Source: Pontivivens insulae (GTDB taxonomy: Bacteria > Pseudomonadota > Alphaproteobacteria > Rhodobacterales > Rhodobacteraceae). From it: a stretch of DNA of 64,000 nt. The stretch covers positions 372,001 through 436,000 of the forward strand of contig NZ_OMKW01000004.1 in assembly GCF_900302495.1 (NCBI RefSeq), given 5' to 3'. Made by a program: the position numbers and the translations under genes. The notes beneath the pieces are model-generated. The model was given only the letters and a program-made list of their open reading frames with translations. It was not told the DNA's origin and searched no databases. This document shows, piece by piece, positions 42,980 to 51,568 of this stretch (positions within the stretch are counted from its first letter, which is position 1; the number at the start of each line of letters is the position of its first letter).

Positions 42980-43987
42980 TTACGGGCGCTCGATACCCAG
43001 GCTCGCGGGATCAACCGTGGCCGAGCCAAGCTCCTGCAGCGTGTAGGCAAAGTTCGCTTCGAGGGTCGCAAAGATTTCCTGCGCTTCCTCGCCATACTGG
43101 CCGCCAACATCGTAGTTGTTGGCCGCAGCCCATTCTGCGACAACATCCGAAGCGATAGCGGCTTCGAAGGCTGCGCCGAGGGCGGCTTTCACCTCATCGG
43201 ACGCACTGTTGTGCACGGCGAAGCCGATGGCTTGCTTCAGCGGCAGATAGGCGTCCAGACCGTCATAGATGTCAAAGGCGGATGGCACCGTCATGCCGCC
43301 GATTTCGGCGCTTTCCGGGGTCAGCATCGCCAATGGGCGCAGTTGGCCACCCTCGATCAGTGCTGCCTGTTCTGCCAGCGAAGTGACGACAAGAGCGACT
43401 TCGCCTGCAATCGCGGCCTCCTGACCTGGCGCGGAACCGCCATAAGGCACGAAGAGGAAGTCTGCATCGGCGCCATTCTCGATCGCAAGAAGGTTGAGGT
43501 GGTGGATCGAACCTGCGCCGGATGCTGCAGCCGGGATCGTGTCTGGCGCGGCCTGCGCTGCTTCGACCAGCTCTGCCAGCGTGGTGTAGGGGCTGTCCGC
43601 CGGAACAGAGATCAGATCGGGCGAGCCGCCGACAATGAACGGATACCAGAAGTCGAAGCGCTGATCCCAGCCGCCCTGGACGGCCGCGGTCACGTTGGAT
43701 TCGGACAGACCGACCAGCGTGTAACCATCATCGGGCTGGTTCTGCACGTAGACCATACCATTCGAGCCTGCGACGCCGCCGGTCTGGTTGATCACGTTGA
43801 TCGACACCGGCAGGTGCTTTTCCATCTCAGCCATGATCATGCGGTTGATGCTGTCCGTGCCACCACCAGCACCCCAGACAACTGCCGTGGTGATGTCGCG
43901 GAACGGATAGTCCTGTGCGACAGCCGCGCTGCCCAGACCCGTCGCCAATACGGCGGCTGCGGCGATCTTTGCCATGCTGAATTTCAT
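42980..43987 (-). CDS. tctC: Tripartite tricarboxylate transporter substrate-binding protein (TctC/Bug)
   Basis: A 335-residue periplasmic binding protein of the Bug/TctC family with a signal peptide (MKFSMAKIAAAAVLATGLGSAAVA). It contains VWGAGGGTD, VINQTGGVAGSNG and IPAAASGAGSIHHL, the family's ligand-carboxylate-binding loops. GGGAGGAC precedes the ATG at 43987. It is the first gene of the leftward operon, and its promoter region shares two palindromes with the divergent dehydrogenase gene. The ligand is presumably a four-carbon sugar acid. Confidence 0.9.
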   Translation of the reverse strand: MKFSMAKIAAAAVLATGLGSAAVAQDYPFRDITTAVVWGAGGGTDSINRMIMAEMEKHLPVSINVINQTGGVAGSNGMVYVQNQPDDGYTLVGLSESNVTAAVQGGWDQRFDFWYPFIVGGSPDLISVPADSPYTTLAELVEAAQAAPDTIPAAASGAGSIHHLNLLAIENGADADFLFVPYGGSAPGQEAAIAGEVALVVTSLAEQAALIEGGQLRPLAMLTPESAEIGGMTVPSAFDIYDGLDAYLPLKQAIGFAVHNSASDEVKAALGAAFEAAIASDVVAEWAAANNYDVGGQYGEEAQEIFATLEANFAYTLQELGSATVDPASLGIERP

Positions 43988-44038
43988 TTGATCTGTCCTC
44001 CCAGACGTTAGGTGTTCGTTGTTGCATTTATTTGCGTA

Positions 44039-44054
44039 TGCATTAATGAATGCA
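44039..44054. promoter_or_regulatory. Palindrome TGCATT-N4-AATGCA in the tctC/dehydrogenase intergenic region
   Basis: Perfect 6-bp arms (44039-44044 and 44049-44054) with a 4-base spacer in an AT-rich stretch. It lies 52 bp from the tctC ATG. This is a plausible operator for the GntR-family regulator encoded three genes to the right. Confidence 0.45.
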
Positions 44055-44059
44055 CTGTC

Positions 44060-44088
44060 AACTTTTTGATTGGAGCAATCGAAAAGTT
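44060..44088. promoter_or_regulatory. 29-bp near-perfect inverted repeat before the dehydrogenase gene
   Basis: Arms 44060-44072 and 44076-44088 (13 bp each, AACTTTTTGATTG against CAATCGAAAAGTT) pair fully except one T-G, with the 3-base spacer GAG. It ends 33 bp before the ATG at 44122. It could be an operator or, if transcribed, a 5'-UTR hairpin. Confidence 0.55.
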
Positions 44089-44121
44089 CACGGATAACGA
44101 GGCGGACGCAGAGGCACCCAG

Positions 44122-45213
44122 ATGACCAAGACTTTCGACATTGCTGTATTTCAGGGGGATGGCATCGGGCCTGAAATTACGGGGCCAACGCTGGAAATTC
44201 TCAAGCGGATGGCGTCGGTCTCAACCGGCTACAATCTGCGGTTCCGCGATGCGCCCGCAGGGGCACGTCACTATGCCCAAACCGGCGAATCACTTCCGGC
44301 AGAGTCGATGAAAATCGCCCGTGAGGCGGATGCGATTCTGCTATCTGCGATGGGTCTACCGGACGTGCGCTATGCGGATGGAACCGAGATTTCACCACAG
44401 ATCGACCTGCGGAAAGCCCTGACCCTGTTTGCAGGTGTGCGTCCGGTGACTGTGAAGAAGGGGCAGAACACTCCGCTCAACATGCCAGCCGATCGTGAGA
44501 TTGATTTCGTGCTGATCCGTGAAAGCACGGAAGGTCTGTTTTACACCCAAGGTCGCGGCGAGGTGACGAAGAACGAAGCGCGGGAAACGCTGCTGATCAC
44601 CCGCGATATCTCGGAAAAACTGTTCGAGTTTGCCTTCGCCCTGGCCCGTAGTCGGAAAGAGGTTGGACGCGGGCCAGGGCGGGTCACCTGTGTCGATAAA
44701 GCAAATGTGTTTCGCGCCTTCGCGTTCTTTCGCGAGATGTTTGATGCAGAGGCGGCGCGGAACCCTGACTTGCAGGCCGATCATGCCTATGTCGATGCGA
44801 CAGCGCTTTGGATGGTGCAAAAGCCCTGGGATTTTGACGTGCTGGTGACCGAAAACATGTTTGGTGACATCCTGTCTGATCTGGGCGCTGGGCTGATGGG
44901 GGGGCTTGGGCTCGCCCCCTCTGCCGATATCGGCCTCGAACATGCGGTGTTCCAGCCATGCCATGGATCTGCGCCAGATATTGCCGGCAAGGGCGTTGCG
45001 AACCCGTTTGCGATGATCCTGTCGGCGGCAATGATGCTCGACTGGCTCGGCATCAAGCACGACAATGCCGATCTGCGGCAAGACGGGACGCGCCTGCGCG
45101 AGGCCGTGGAGGACGTGGTCAGCCAAGGTCGCGTGCTGACCCGCGATTTGGGTGGCTCGGCAGGCACAGACAGGGCGGCGCAAGCCGTGCTTGATGCGCT
45201 TTTCGTGGCATGA
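44122..45213 (+). CDS. Isocitrate/isopropylmalate dehydrogenase-family enzyme
   Basis: A 363-residue NAD(P)-dependent beta-decarboxylating-type dehydrogenase. Conserved blocks are FQGDGIGPEITGPTLEIL at the start, IRESTEGLFYTQGR (substrate-binding Arg and Ser/Thr), VTENMFGDILSDLGAGLMGGLG and CHGSAPDIAGKGVANP. These fit leuB, tartrate/D-malate dehydrogenase and related proteins. LeuB is unlikely because no leuCD is near. In this locus it probably oxidises a tetronate at C3 to a 3-oxo acid, the OtnK substrate. AGAGG lies before the ATG. The stop overlaps the next gene by 4 bp. Confidence 0.85.
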   Translation: MTKTFDIAVFQGDGIGPEITGPTLEILKRMASVSTGYNLRFRDAPAGARHYAQTGESLPAESMKIAREADAILLSAMGLPDVRYADGTEISPQIDLRKALTLFAGVRPVTVKKGQNTPLNMPADREIDFVLIRESTEGLFYTQGRGEVTKNEARETLLITRDISEKLFEFAFALARSRKEVGRGPGRVTCVDKANVFRAFAFFREMFDAEAARNPDLQADHAYVDATALWMVQKPWDFDVLVTENMFGDILSDLGAGLMGGLGLAPSADIGLEHAVFQPCHGSAPDIAGKGVANPFAMILSAAMMLDWLGIKHDNADLRQDGTRLREAVEDVVSQGRVLTRDLGGSAGTDRAAQAVLDALFVA

Positions 45214-46241
45214 CGGGGGCGGCCAAGCTGAGGGTTGCCTGCGTCGGTGCAGGGTATTTCAGCCAGTTTCATTATGGCAGTTGGGCGCGGATGGAGGGTG
45301 CCGAGGCGGTTGCGGCGTGTGATCGTGATTTGACGCTGGCCACGGCAACCGGATTGACGGCCTATAAGGACGTGGCGGAAATGCTGGCGGCGGAGCGGCC
45401 TGACCTGCTCGACATCATCCTGCCGCCCGCCTCACACGCTCAAGTCATACGCACCGCTTTGGCCGCCGGTGTGAAGTGGATGATCTGTCAAAAGCCGTTC
45501 TGCCGTGATCTCGCAGAAGCAGAGGCGATTACGCTGGAGGCAGAGGCGGCTGGCGCCAAGATCATCGTGCATGAGAATTTCCGCTTTCAGCCATGGTACC
45601 GTGCGATCAAGCGCGCGGTCGAAGACGGTGTGGTCGGACAGGTTCAGCAAGTGACGTTTCGCCTGCGGCCCGGAGACGGGCAGGGGGCGGATGCCTATCT
45701 GGACCGCCAGCCCTATTTCCAGACCATGCCACGGCTTCTGATCCACGAGACCGGCGTACATGTCGTCGATACGTTTCGATATCTGCTGGGGGATGCCGTA
45801 TCGGTCTACGCGGACCTGCGGCGCATGAACCCGGTCATCGCGGGCGAGGATGCTGGGTTCGTCTTGTTTGAGCATCCCGACGGGGTCAGAGCTGTTTTCG
45901 ACGGCAATCGCAATCTCGACCATAAGGCTGACAATCTGCGCCGAACGATGGGCGAAGCTTTGGTCGAAGGAACCGACGGGACGCTTAGCTTGCACGGTGA
46001 TGGCAGGGTGACATTACGCAAATTTGGCTCCGATGACGACGCAGTGCTGTTGCCTGCCGATACGTGGGAGGGCTTTGGCGGAGACTGCGTGCATGCGCTG
46101 CAATCCCATGTCGTCGGGGCCATGCGCACCGGCACCCCCTTGGAAAATGAGGCGAGGGATTACTTGTATGTGGTACGGGCCGAAGCGGCGATCTATGCTT
46201 CTGCCGAAACAGGGGCCAGACAGGTGGTAAGCACGACGTGA
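45210..46241 (+). CDS. Gfo/Idh/MocA-family oxidoreductase
   Basis: A 343-residue NAD(P)-dependent sugar dehydrogenase-type protein. The N-terminal Rossmann fold starts with RVACVGAGYFSQFHYG, and a KPFCRDLAEAE block contains the conserved EKP-like KP that positions the nicotinamide. The C-terminal domain carries ...LLIHETGVHVVDTFRYLLG with the catalytic His-type motif. Substrates in the family are sugars, inositols or lactols. Here it could oxidise an aldose to its lactone, which the MBL lactonase would open. It overlaps both neighbours by 4 bp. Confidence 0.87.
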   Translation: MTGAAKLRVACVGAGYFSQFHYGSWARMEGAEAVAACDRDLTLATATGLTAYKDVAEMLAAERPDLLDIILPPASHAQVIRTALAAGVKWMICQKPFCRDLAEAEAITLEAEAAGAKIIVHENFRFQPWYRAIKRAVEDGVVGQVQQVTFRLRPGDGQGADAYLDRQPYFQTMPRLLIHETGVHVVDTFRYLLGDAVSVYADLRRMNPVIAGEDAGFVLFEHPDGVRAVFDGNRNLDHKADNLRRTMGEALVEGTDGTLSLHGDGRVTLRKFGSDDDAVLLPADTWEGFGGDCVHALQSHVVGAMRTGTPLENEARDYLYVVRAEAAIYASAETGARQVVSTT

Positions 46242-46915
46242 CAAGCTCTGCGCAAAAACCGGCAACCAATGTTCAGCGGGCGATCCATCAGCTGCGCGAC
46301 AAGATCTTTTCAGGAGAGCTTGCAGCGGGATCGGATCATCTGGAGTCGGAGTTGGCAGAGGTGTTGAGCATGTCGCGAACACCAGTGCGCGAAGCTGTTC
46401 TGACGCTTGAAACGCAAGGCCTGCTGGAGCTGCGGCCACGAAAAGGCGTGCGCATTCTGCCAATCTCTCCAGAAGATATGGCGGAGGTCTATGACGTTCT
46501 GACAGAGTTGGAGAGCCTTGCAGCTGCACGTGCCGCGGCGTTTGGCTATAGCGCGCAGGAGTTGGCCCCGCTTGATCGGGCGATTGGCGACATGGATATC
46601 GCCATTCATTCCTCTAACCTCGAAGACTGGGCAGAGGCCGATGATCGGTTTCACCGAGAGCTTGTGCGGTTGGGGCGCAATTCGCGTGCCATCTCCATCG
46701 TCGAGATGATGAGCGATCAGGTGCGGCGGGCGCGCAGCATGACATTGTTTATGCGTCCGCTTCCCACCAAGTCGAATGAGGATCACCGCGAGGTGTTTCG
46801 CGCGATCATGGATGGGGATGCGGCGAAGGCGCGACAGACCCATCGGGAACATCGCGAACATGCCAAGCAGATGATCGTGGAACTGCTCAAGCGCCATCGT
46901 CTGCGCTACGTTTGA
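46238..46915 (+). CDS. GntR-family transcriptional regulator (FCD domain)
   Basis: A 225-residue regulator with a winged helix at about residues 12-75 (AIHQLRDKIFSGELAAGSDHLESELAEVLSMSRTPVREAV in outline) and a C-terminal all-helical FCD effector domain. In the FCD domain the metal-binding Asp/His pattern DRFHRELVRLG and HREVFRAIMDGDAAKARQTHREH is visible. The FCD subgroup (FadR/GntR) typically senses sugar acids such as gluconate, and a tetronate is likely here. Its gene overlaps the oxidoreductase by 4 bp. Palindromes at 44039-44054 and 44060-44088 are candidate operators. Confidence 0.9.
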   Translation: MTSSAQKPATNVQRAIHQLRDKIFSGELAAGSDHLESELAEVLSMSRTPVREAVLTLETQGLLELRPRKGVRILPISPEDMAEVYDVLTELESLAAARAAAFGYSAQELAPLDRAIGDMDIAIHSSNLEDWAEADDRFHRELVRLGRNSRAISIVEMMSDQVRRARSMTLFMRPLPTKSNEDHREVFRAIMDGDAAKARQTHREHREHAKQMIVELLKRHRLRYV

Positions 46916-46996
46916 GAACGCGAAGAGAGGTACGCTGCTGACTTCGCGCATGCAGCATCTTTACTTCGCAAGCGCAGCGCGCCTACTGTGGCGTTC

Positions 46997-47581
46997 ATGT
47001 CGAATGTTTTGTCCATCGTCGTTGTTGAAGAAGATCGCGACCGCGCTCTGACAATTGTGGACAGCCTGCGCGATGCGGGCGAGTTCGAGATCCATGTCAT
47101 TGGAACCCGCACCGGCCTTGCCCGGCAGATAAAGGCCCGTGAGCCGGATGTCGTTTTGATCGACATCACCAATCCGTCGCGCGACATGCTGGAGGAGCTG
47201 GCACTTGCCTCCGGTCCGATGGAGCGGCCCGTTGCGATGTTTGTGGATCGGTCCGATGACGGTTTGTCGGATGCAGCCATCGAGGCCGGTGTTTCGGCTT
47301 ACGTCGTGGATGGATTGCAGCCCGCACGCCTCAAACCGATCCTGGATGCGGCCATCACGCGCTTCCGCATGTTTCAGCGTATGCGAACAGAACTGGCTGA
47401 AACCAAGCGAGCGCTGGAGGAACGCAAAGTCATCGACCGTGCGAAAGGTATGGTGATGAAGGCGCGCGGCGTCAGTGAGGATGAGGCCTACGCGATCCTG
47501 CGAAAAGCCGCGATGGACCAGAACAAGCGTGTGGCCGAAGTCGCAGCGGCCCTCGTCACCGCTGCGGGGCTTTTGTCATGA
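46997..47581 (+). CDS. nasT: ANTAR-domain antitermination regulator NasT
   Basis: A 194-residue RNA-binding antiterminator. An N-terminal receiver-like domain (VVVEEDRDRAL, VLIDITNPSRD) precedes a C-terminal ANTAR three-helix domain (about residues 135-194: RALEERKVIDRAKGMVM and DEAYAILRKAAMD). It lies directly before nasS, as in other nasTS pairs where NasS holds NasT inactive until nitrate binds. ATG 46997 is preferred over the GTG at 46988. Its stop overlaps the nasS ATG by 4 bp. The target is probably the leader RNA at 48897-48978. A small hairpin (CGCGAAG/CTTCGCG, 46919-46948) lies upstream. Confidence 0.92.
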   Translation: MSNVLSIVVVEEDRDRALTIVDSLRDAGEFEIHVIGTRTGLARQIKAREPDVVLIDITNPSRDMLEELALASGPMERPVAMFVDRSDDGLSDAAIEAGVSAYVVDGLQPARLKPILDAAITRFRMFQRMRTELAETKRALEERKVIDRAKGMVMKARGVSEDEAYAILRKAAMDQNKRVAEVAAALVTAAGLLS

Positions 47582-48753
47582 AGGCGCGCTCGGTCACGCT
47601 GGGGTTCATACCGCTGGTCGATGCCGCGCCGCTGATCGTTGCCCATGAGATGGGGTTTGCCGCCGAAGAGGGGCTTTCGCTGACGCTCTCGCGCGCGCCG
47701 TCATGGTCTGCATTGCGCGATATGCTGCGGATCGGTCACCTGGATGCGGCGCATATGCTGTCACCTGTCCCTGTCGCCGCGGCGCTTGGTCTTGGCGGTG
47801 TGAGCGGTGGGCTCTCGGCCGTCTCTGTTCTGAGCATCAACGGAAATGTCATTGGTGTGAGCCGTGAGCTGGCCGCTCGATTGCGCGATGCGGGGCATGA
47901 TTTCGCGTTTGATGATGCACGCAGTGCGGGCAATGCGCTGATCGCGGCCGCTGATAAGCCCCTGCGCATCGGTGTGCCCTTTCCGTTCTCGATGCATGCA
48001 GAATTGGTATTCTATTGGCTGACCGCGCTGGGATTGCCTGCACCGGAGAACCTGACCGTGCGCACGGTGCCGCCCGCCCTGATGGGAGAGGCGATCCGCG
48101 CAGGTGAGATTGATGCATTCTGTGTGGGGGAGCCTTGGGGAAGCCAAGCCGTTGAGACGGGTGTAGGCGAGCTTTTGTTGCCATGCTCTGCCATCTGGGC
48201 CTTTGCACCGGAAAAGGTGCTGGCGGTGCGCGATGAATGGGCGGATGCAGAACCCGCCCTCGTCCAATCCCTGATCCGCGCTGTCTGGCGCGCGAACCGG
48301 TGGCTTGCCGATCCGTCTTCCCGGATGCTCGCGGCAGAAATGCTTGCGCGTCCTGCATGGCTCGACCTGCCCGCGGAATTGCTGGATCGCGCGTTGGGCG
48401 GGCGATTGGTGATTTCGGCAAATGGGGACACCCGCAATGTGCCCGATCTTATTGAGTTTCACCGGGGTGCAGCCACTTTCCCCTGGCGCAGTCAGGCGGA
48501 ATGGATCGCGTCGCGGCTGGCGCGTCGCGTTGGTCTGGACCCGGATCGCGCGGCGGAGCAGGCACGCTCTACGTTTCGCAGTGATATTTACCGCCTCGCC
48601 ATGGAGCCTACGGGGATCGATTTGCCCGGCGCATCGGCGAAGTTGGAGGGCGCTTTGTCCGCTGATACGGCTGTCGCCTCTCGGGCTGGACGCTTGATTC
48701 TGCCACGCGACGCCTTCTTTGATGGCGAAATCTATGAGCCTTTGCTCAAGTAA
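47578..48753 (+). CDS. nasS: Nitrate/nitrite sensor NasS (cytoplasmic NrtA-like protein)
   Basis: A 391-residue protein homologous to NrtA/CmpA-type nitrate-binding proteins (LGFIPLVDAAPLIVAHEMGFAAEEGL, FCVGEPWGSQAVE) but with no signal peptide. It stays in the cytoplasm, as NasS does. It binds nitrate or nitrite and then releases NasT. Overlap with nasT by 4 bp secures roughly equal amounts of both. A clear intrinsic terminator lies 46 bp downstream, so nasTS are transcribed separately from the structural genes. It shares the [16 protein letters not shown] motif with the NrtA encoded 1 kb further. Confidence 0.92.
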   Translation: MKARSVTLGFIPLVDAAPLIVAHEMGFAAEEGLSLTLSRAPSWSALRDMLRIGHLDAAHMLSPVPVAAALGLGGVSGGLSAVSVLSINGNVIGVSRELAARLRDAGHDFAFDDARSAGNALIAAADKPLRIGVPFPFSMHAELVFYWLTALGLPAPENLTVRTVPPALMGEAIRAGEIDAFCVGEPWGSQAVETGVGELLLPCSAIWAFAPEKVLAVRDEWADAEPALVQSLIRAVWRANRWLADPSSRMLAAEMLARPAWLDLPAELLDRALGGRLVISANGDTRNVPDLIEFHRGAATFPWRSQAEWIASRLARRVGLDPDRAAEQARSTFRSDIYRLAMEPTGIDLPGASAKLEGALSADTAVASRAGRLILPRDAFFDGEIYEPLLK

Positions 48754-48798
48754 CGCGCATTTCTGCGCGACAGTTTGTCCATAAATTGTGCAATGCCA

Positions 48799-48824
48799 AA
48801 AAATGCCCGGATGAGGGCATTTTT
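48799..48824 (+). terminator. Intrinsic terminator after nasS
   Basis: AAAAATGCCC (48799-48808), a 6-base loop and GGGCATTTTT (48815-48824), then CTTTTG. It is a perfect 10-bp stem ending in a T-run, a textbook rho-independent terminator for nasT-nasS. Confidence 0.9.
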
Positions 48825-48896
48825 CTTTTGCAGTTGCGAAAGGCGCGCGCTTTTATCGTCGCATCGGCAGGCAACGGAGCTCGTCGAACAAGATAC

Positions 48897-48978
48897 GCCC
48901 TAAGATAGGGCCGTTTGTGAGCAAAGCCGCTCGACCCTTCCCGCCAAACAGAGGCGGGGTGTGTCGGCGGCTTTTTTT
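48897..48978 (+). promoter_or_regulatory. nas operon leader: hairpins and attenuator terminator, likely NasT target
   Basis: Three structures are visible. Hairpin 1 is 48897-48911 (GCCC/GGGC, loop TAAGATA). Hairpin 2 is 48940-48958 (CCCGCC/GGCGGG, loop AAACAGA). An enclosing terminator stem is 48923-48935 with 48963-48974 (12 bp, one bulge) followed by seven T (48972-48978). The arrangement of two small hairpins before or inside a U-run terminator fits ANTAR-controlled attenuation. The AnnGnn hexaloop consensus is not evident in either loop, so the exact NasT contacts are uncertain. Confidence 0.7.
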
Positions 48979-49024
48979 GTTGCCCGGTTGGCCGGGTTAA
49001 CCACCAAATCCAGAGGCTCTTCCC

Positions 49025-50392
49025 ATGAAGAAACTTCTTCTCGCCCTTGCAGCTTCCACTGGCCTTGTGGCCCCCGCATCTGCGGAGATGCTGGAACTTG
49101 AAACAGACATCCTGACCTTCGGGTTCATCAAGCTGACAGACATGGCGCCGCTCGCCGTGGCTTATGAGCAGGGCTACTTCTTCGATGAAGGGCTGTTCGT
49201 CACGCTTGAAGCCCAAGCCAACTGGAAGGTTCTGCTCGACGGTGTGATCGACGGTCAGCTTCAGGGCGCGCACATGCTGGCGGGTCAGCCGCTGGCGGCA
49301 ACGATTGGCTATGGCACGGAAGCCCACATCGTGACGCCGTTCTCGATGGATTTGAACGGGAATGGGATCACGGTGTCCAACGAAGTCTGGGAAATGATGC
49401 GCCCGCACATCCCCTCGATGGAAGATGGACGCCCTCAGCACCCGATCAGCGCTGAAGCCCTGATCCCGGTGATTGAAGACTTCAATGCGCGCGGTGAGCC
49501 GTTCAACATGGGCATGGTCTTCCCGGTCTCGACGCATAACTACGAACTGCGTTATTGGCTGGCTGCTGGCGGGATCAACCCCGGTTACTATTCCCCCGAC
49601 AACATCACGGGCCAGATCGGTGCAGAGGCGTTCCTGTCCGTCACCCCGCCGCCGCAGATGCCTGCGACGCTGGAAGCTGGCACCATCTCTGGCTACGCCG
49701 TGGGTGAGCCGTGGAACCAGCAGGCGGTCGTGAAGGGCATCGGTGTGCCGGTGATCACCGACTACCAGCTGTGGCGCAACAACCCGGAAAAGGTCTTCGG
49801 CTTGACCGCTGAGTTTGTTGAGGAGAACCCCAACACGACCCTCGCCGTGACCCGCGCGCTGATCCGAGCGGCCATGTGGCTGGATGAGAACGACAACGCG
49901 AACCGGCCTGAGGCAGTCGAGATCCTGTCCCGCCCGGAATATGTGGGTGCCGACTATGACGTGATCGCGGCCTCTATGACCGGCACATTCGAATTTGAGC
50001 CGGGCGACGTGCGCGAAGTGCCGGATTTCAATGTGTTCTTCCGCTACTACGCGACTTATCCCTACTACTCTGACGCTGTCTGGTATCTTACCCAGATGCG
50101 CCGCTGGGGTCAGATTGCCGAGCAGCAGCCGGACAGCTGGTATGATGAGGTCGCCCGCTCGGTCTATCGCCCGGACATCTATCTTGATGCGGCGCGTTCC
50201 CTTGTCGAAGACGGCTTGGCCAATGAAGCGGACTTCCCCTGGGACACTGACGGCTACCGTGAGGCCACCCCGGCTGAGGATATCATCGACGGCATCCCCT
50301 ACGACGGGCGCACGCCGAATGCCTATCTGAACAGCCTGCCGATTGGTCTGCACGATGACCAGCGTGTCGTAGGCGACGAAGTGCAGGGCTAA
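49025..50392 (+). CDS. nrtA: Nitrate ABC transporter substrate-binding protein
   Basis: A 455-residue exported protein of the NrtA/CmpA family. A signal peptide ([20 protein letters not shown]) is followed by [21 protein letters not shown], the conserved first strand. Nitrate-pocket blocks include [13 protein letters not shown] and [22 protein letters not shown] (in outline). It delivers nitrate (possibly nitrite) to the NrtB permease. It starts 46 bp after the leader terminator, so expression depends on antitermination. A GC hairpin follows its stop. Confidence 0.93.
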   Translation: MKKLLLALAASTGLVAPASAEMLELETDILTFGFIKLTDMAPLAVAYEQGYFFDEGLFVTLEAQANWKVLLDGVIDGQLQGAHMLAGQPLAATIGYGTEAHIVTPFSMDLNGNGITVSNEVWEMMRPHIPSMEDGRPQHPISAEALIPVIEDFNARGEPFNMGMVFPVSTHNYELRYWLAAGGINPGYYSPDNITGQIGAEAFLSVTPPPQMPATLEAGTISGYAVGEPWNQQAVVKGIGVPVITDYQLWRNNPEKVFGLTAEFVEENPNTTLAVTRALIRAAMWLDENDNANRPEAVEILSRPEYVGADYDVIAASMTGTFEFEPGDVREVPDFNVFFRYYATYPYYSDAVWYLTQMRRWGQIAEQQPDSWYDEVARSVYRPDIYLDAARSLVEDGLANEADFPWDTDGYREATPAEDIIDGIPYDGRTPNAYLNSLPIGLHDDQRVVGDEVQG

Positions 50393-50404
50393 CGCCCTTC
50401 GCGT

Positions 50405-50447
50405 GTCCGGGCCGGGGGCCATTCTTCCCCTGCCAACCGGCCCGGAC
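50405..50447 (+). terminator. Hairpin between nrtA and nrtB
   Basis: GTCCGGGCCGG (50405-50415) and CCGGCCCGGAC (50437-50447) are a perfect 11-bp stem with a 21-base loop. It is followed by CCAAATTTTTCC. It is probably a partial terminator or mRNA stabiliser that favours nrtA over the downstream genes. Confidence 0.65.
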
Positions 50448-50480
50448 CCAAATTTTTCCTAAAGACAAGGTCTTTGAGCG

Positions 50481-51563
50481 ATGAGCACCGCAGATCCCCA
50501 GTTTGAAGCAGACGCCGCACGCGAAGCCCGCCGCGCCCGTCTGTTCACCCGCATCAACACCGCAGATAAATGGCTGCAGGTCATTGGATTTGCCTGGCTC
50601 ACCCCTGTTCTCAAGGCGGCTGCGGGGGATAATCCGCGTGCGCAGGTCGGTGAAATCTGGCGCCAGCTGGGTGTTCCAGTCCTTGCGATTGTGGCGTTCC
50701 TGATGATGTGGGGCACGCTTGCTCCGACGGTGCAGACCTCCCTTGGCGCTATCCCCGGACCGGCACAAGTTTGGGAGGAAGCCGTCAATTTGCACGATGA
50801 CGCGCTGGCGAAAGCCGCGCGGGCAGAGCAATTTCAGGCTCAGGTCGATGCACGCAACCAGCGCCTGATTGATGCCGGCCGCGCCGACGAAGTGCGCGAC
50901 GTGCCCTACACGGGCGCGCCGAGCTATTATCAGCAGATCTGGACCTCCATTCAGACCGTATTCTTCGGCTTTATGATTGCCACCGTGATCGCGGTGCCGT
51001 TGGGCATTGCCGCTGGACTTTCTGCCACGGCGAACGCTGCGCTGAACCCGCTGATCCAGATTTTCAAGCCGGTTTCTCCGCTGGCATGGCTCCCGATTGT
51101 CACGATGGTCGTGTCCGCCGTCTACACCACCAATGACGGGCTGTTTGCCAAGTCGTTCCTCGTGTCTGCCATCACGGTGACACTGTGTTCGTTGTGGCCG
51201 ACGCTGATTAACACAGCGCTTGGTGTGGCCTCCATCGACAAGGATCTCGTGAGCGTTTCCAAGGTTCTCAAGATGAACACTTGGACCAAGATTACAAAGC
51301 TCGTTCTGCCCTCGGCCCTGCCGCTGATCTTCACCGGCCTGCGCCTTTCTCTCGGCGTAGGGTGGATGGTTCTGATCGCAGCGGAAATGCTGGCGCAGAA
51401 CCCGGGTCTGGGCAAGTTCGTGTGGGATGAGTTCCAGAATGGCTCCTCCTCCAGCCTCGCCAAGATCATGGTGGCTGTCTTCACCATCGGGATCATCGGC
51501 TTCCTGCTCGACCGTGTGATGTATGCGCTGCAATCGCTCTTCACCTTCTCGAACAACCGGTGA
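50481..51563 (+). CDS. nrtB: Nitrate ABC transporter permease
   Basis: A 360-residue inner-membrane permease. The C-terminal 200 residues hold the ABC permease domain with the EAA-like loop VSKVLKMNTWTKITKLVLPSALP, typical of NrtB/TauC/SsuC. An N-terminal segment of about 150 residues with one helix (VLAIVAFLMMWGTLAP) and a charged alpha-helical stretch (AKAARAEQFQAQVDARNQRLIDAG) is longer than in the short members, as in NrtB of other proteobacteria. It sits between nrtA and the fused ATPase; its stop overlaps a GTG of the next gene. Confidence 0.92.
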   Translation: MSTADPQFEADAAREARRARLFTRINTADKWLQVIGFAWLTPVLKAAAGDNPRAQVGEIWRQLGVPVLAIVAFLMMWGTLAPTVQTSLGAIPGPAQVWEEAVNLHDDALAKAARAEQFQAQVDARNQRLIDAGRADEVRDVPYTGAPSYYQQIWTSIQTVFFGFMIATVIAVPLGIAAGLSATANAALNPLIQIFKPVSPLAWLPIVTMVVSAVYTTNDGLFAKSFLVSAITVTLCSLWPTLINTALGVASIDKDLVSVSKVLKMNTWTKITKLVLPSALPLIFTGLRLSLGVGWMVLIAAEMLAQNPGLGKFVWDEFQNGSSSSLAKIMVAVFTIGIIGFLLDRVMYALQSLFTFSNNR

Positions 51564-51568
51564 TCGCA

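Noticed and set aside
44122-45213. leuB (3-isopropylmalate dehydrogenase) assignment
   Set aside because: No leuC or leuD is adjacent, and the neighbours are acid-sugar catabolism genes.
48746-50422. 558-residue open frame on the minus strand
   Set aside because: It is antisense to nrtA and would cover the nas leader and terminator. The clear signal peptide and family motifs are on the plus strand.
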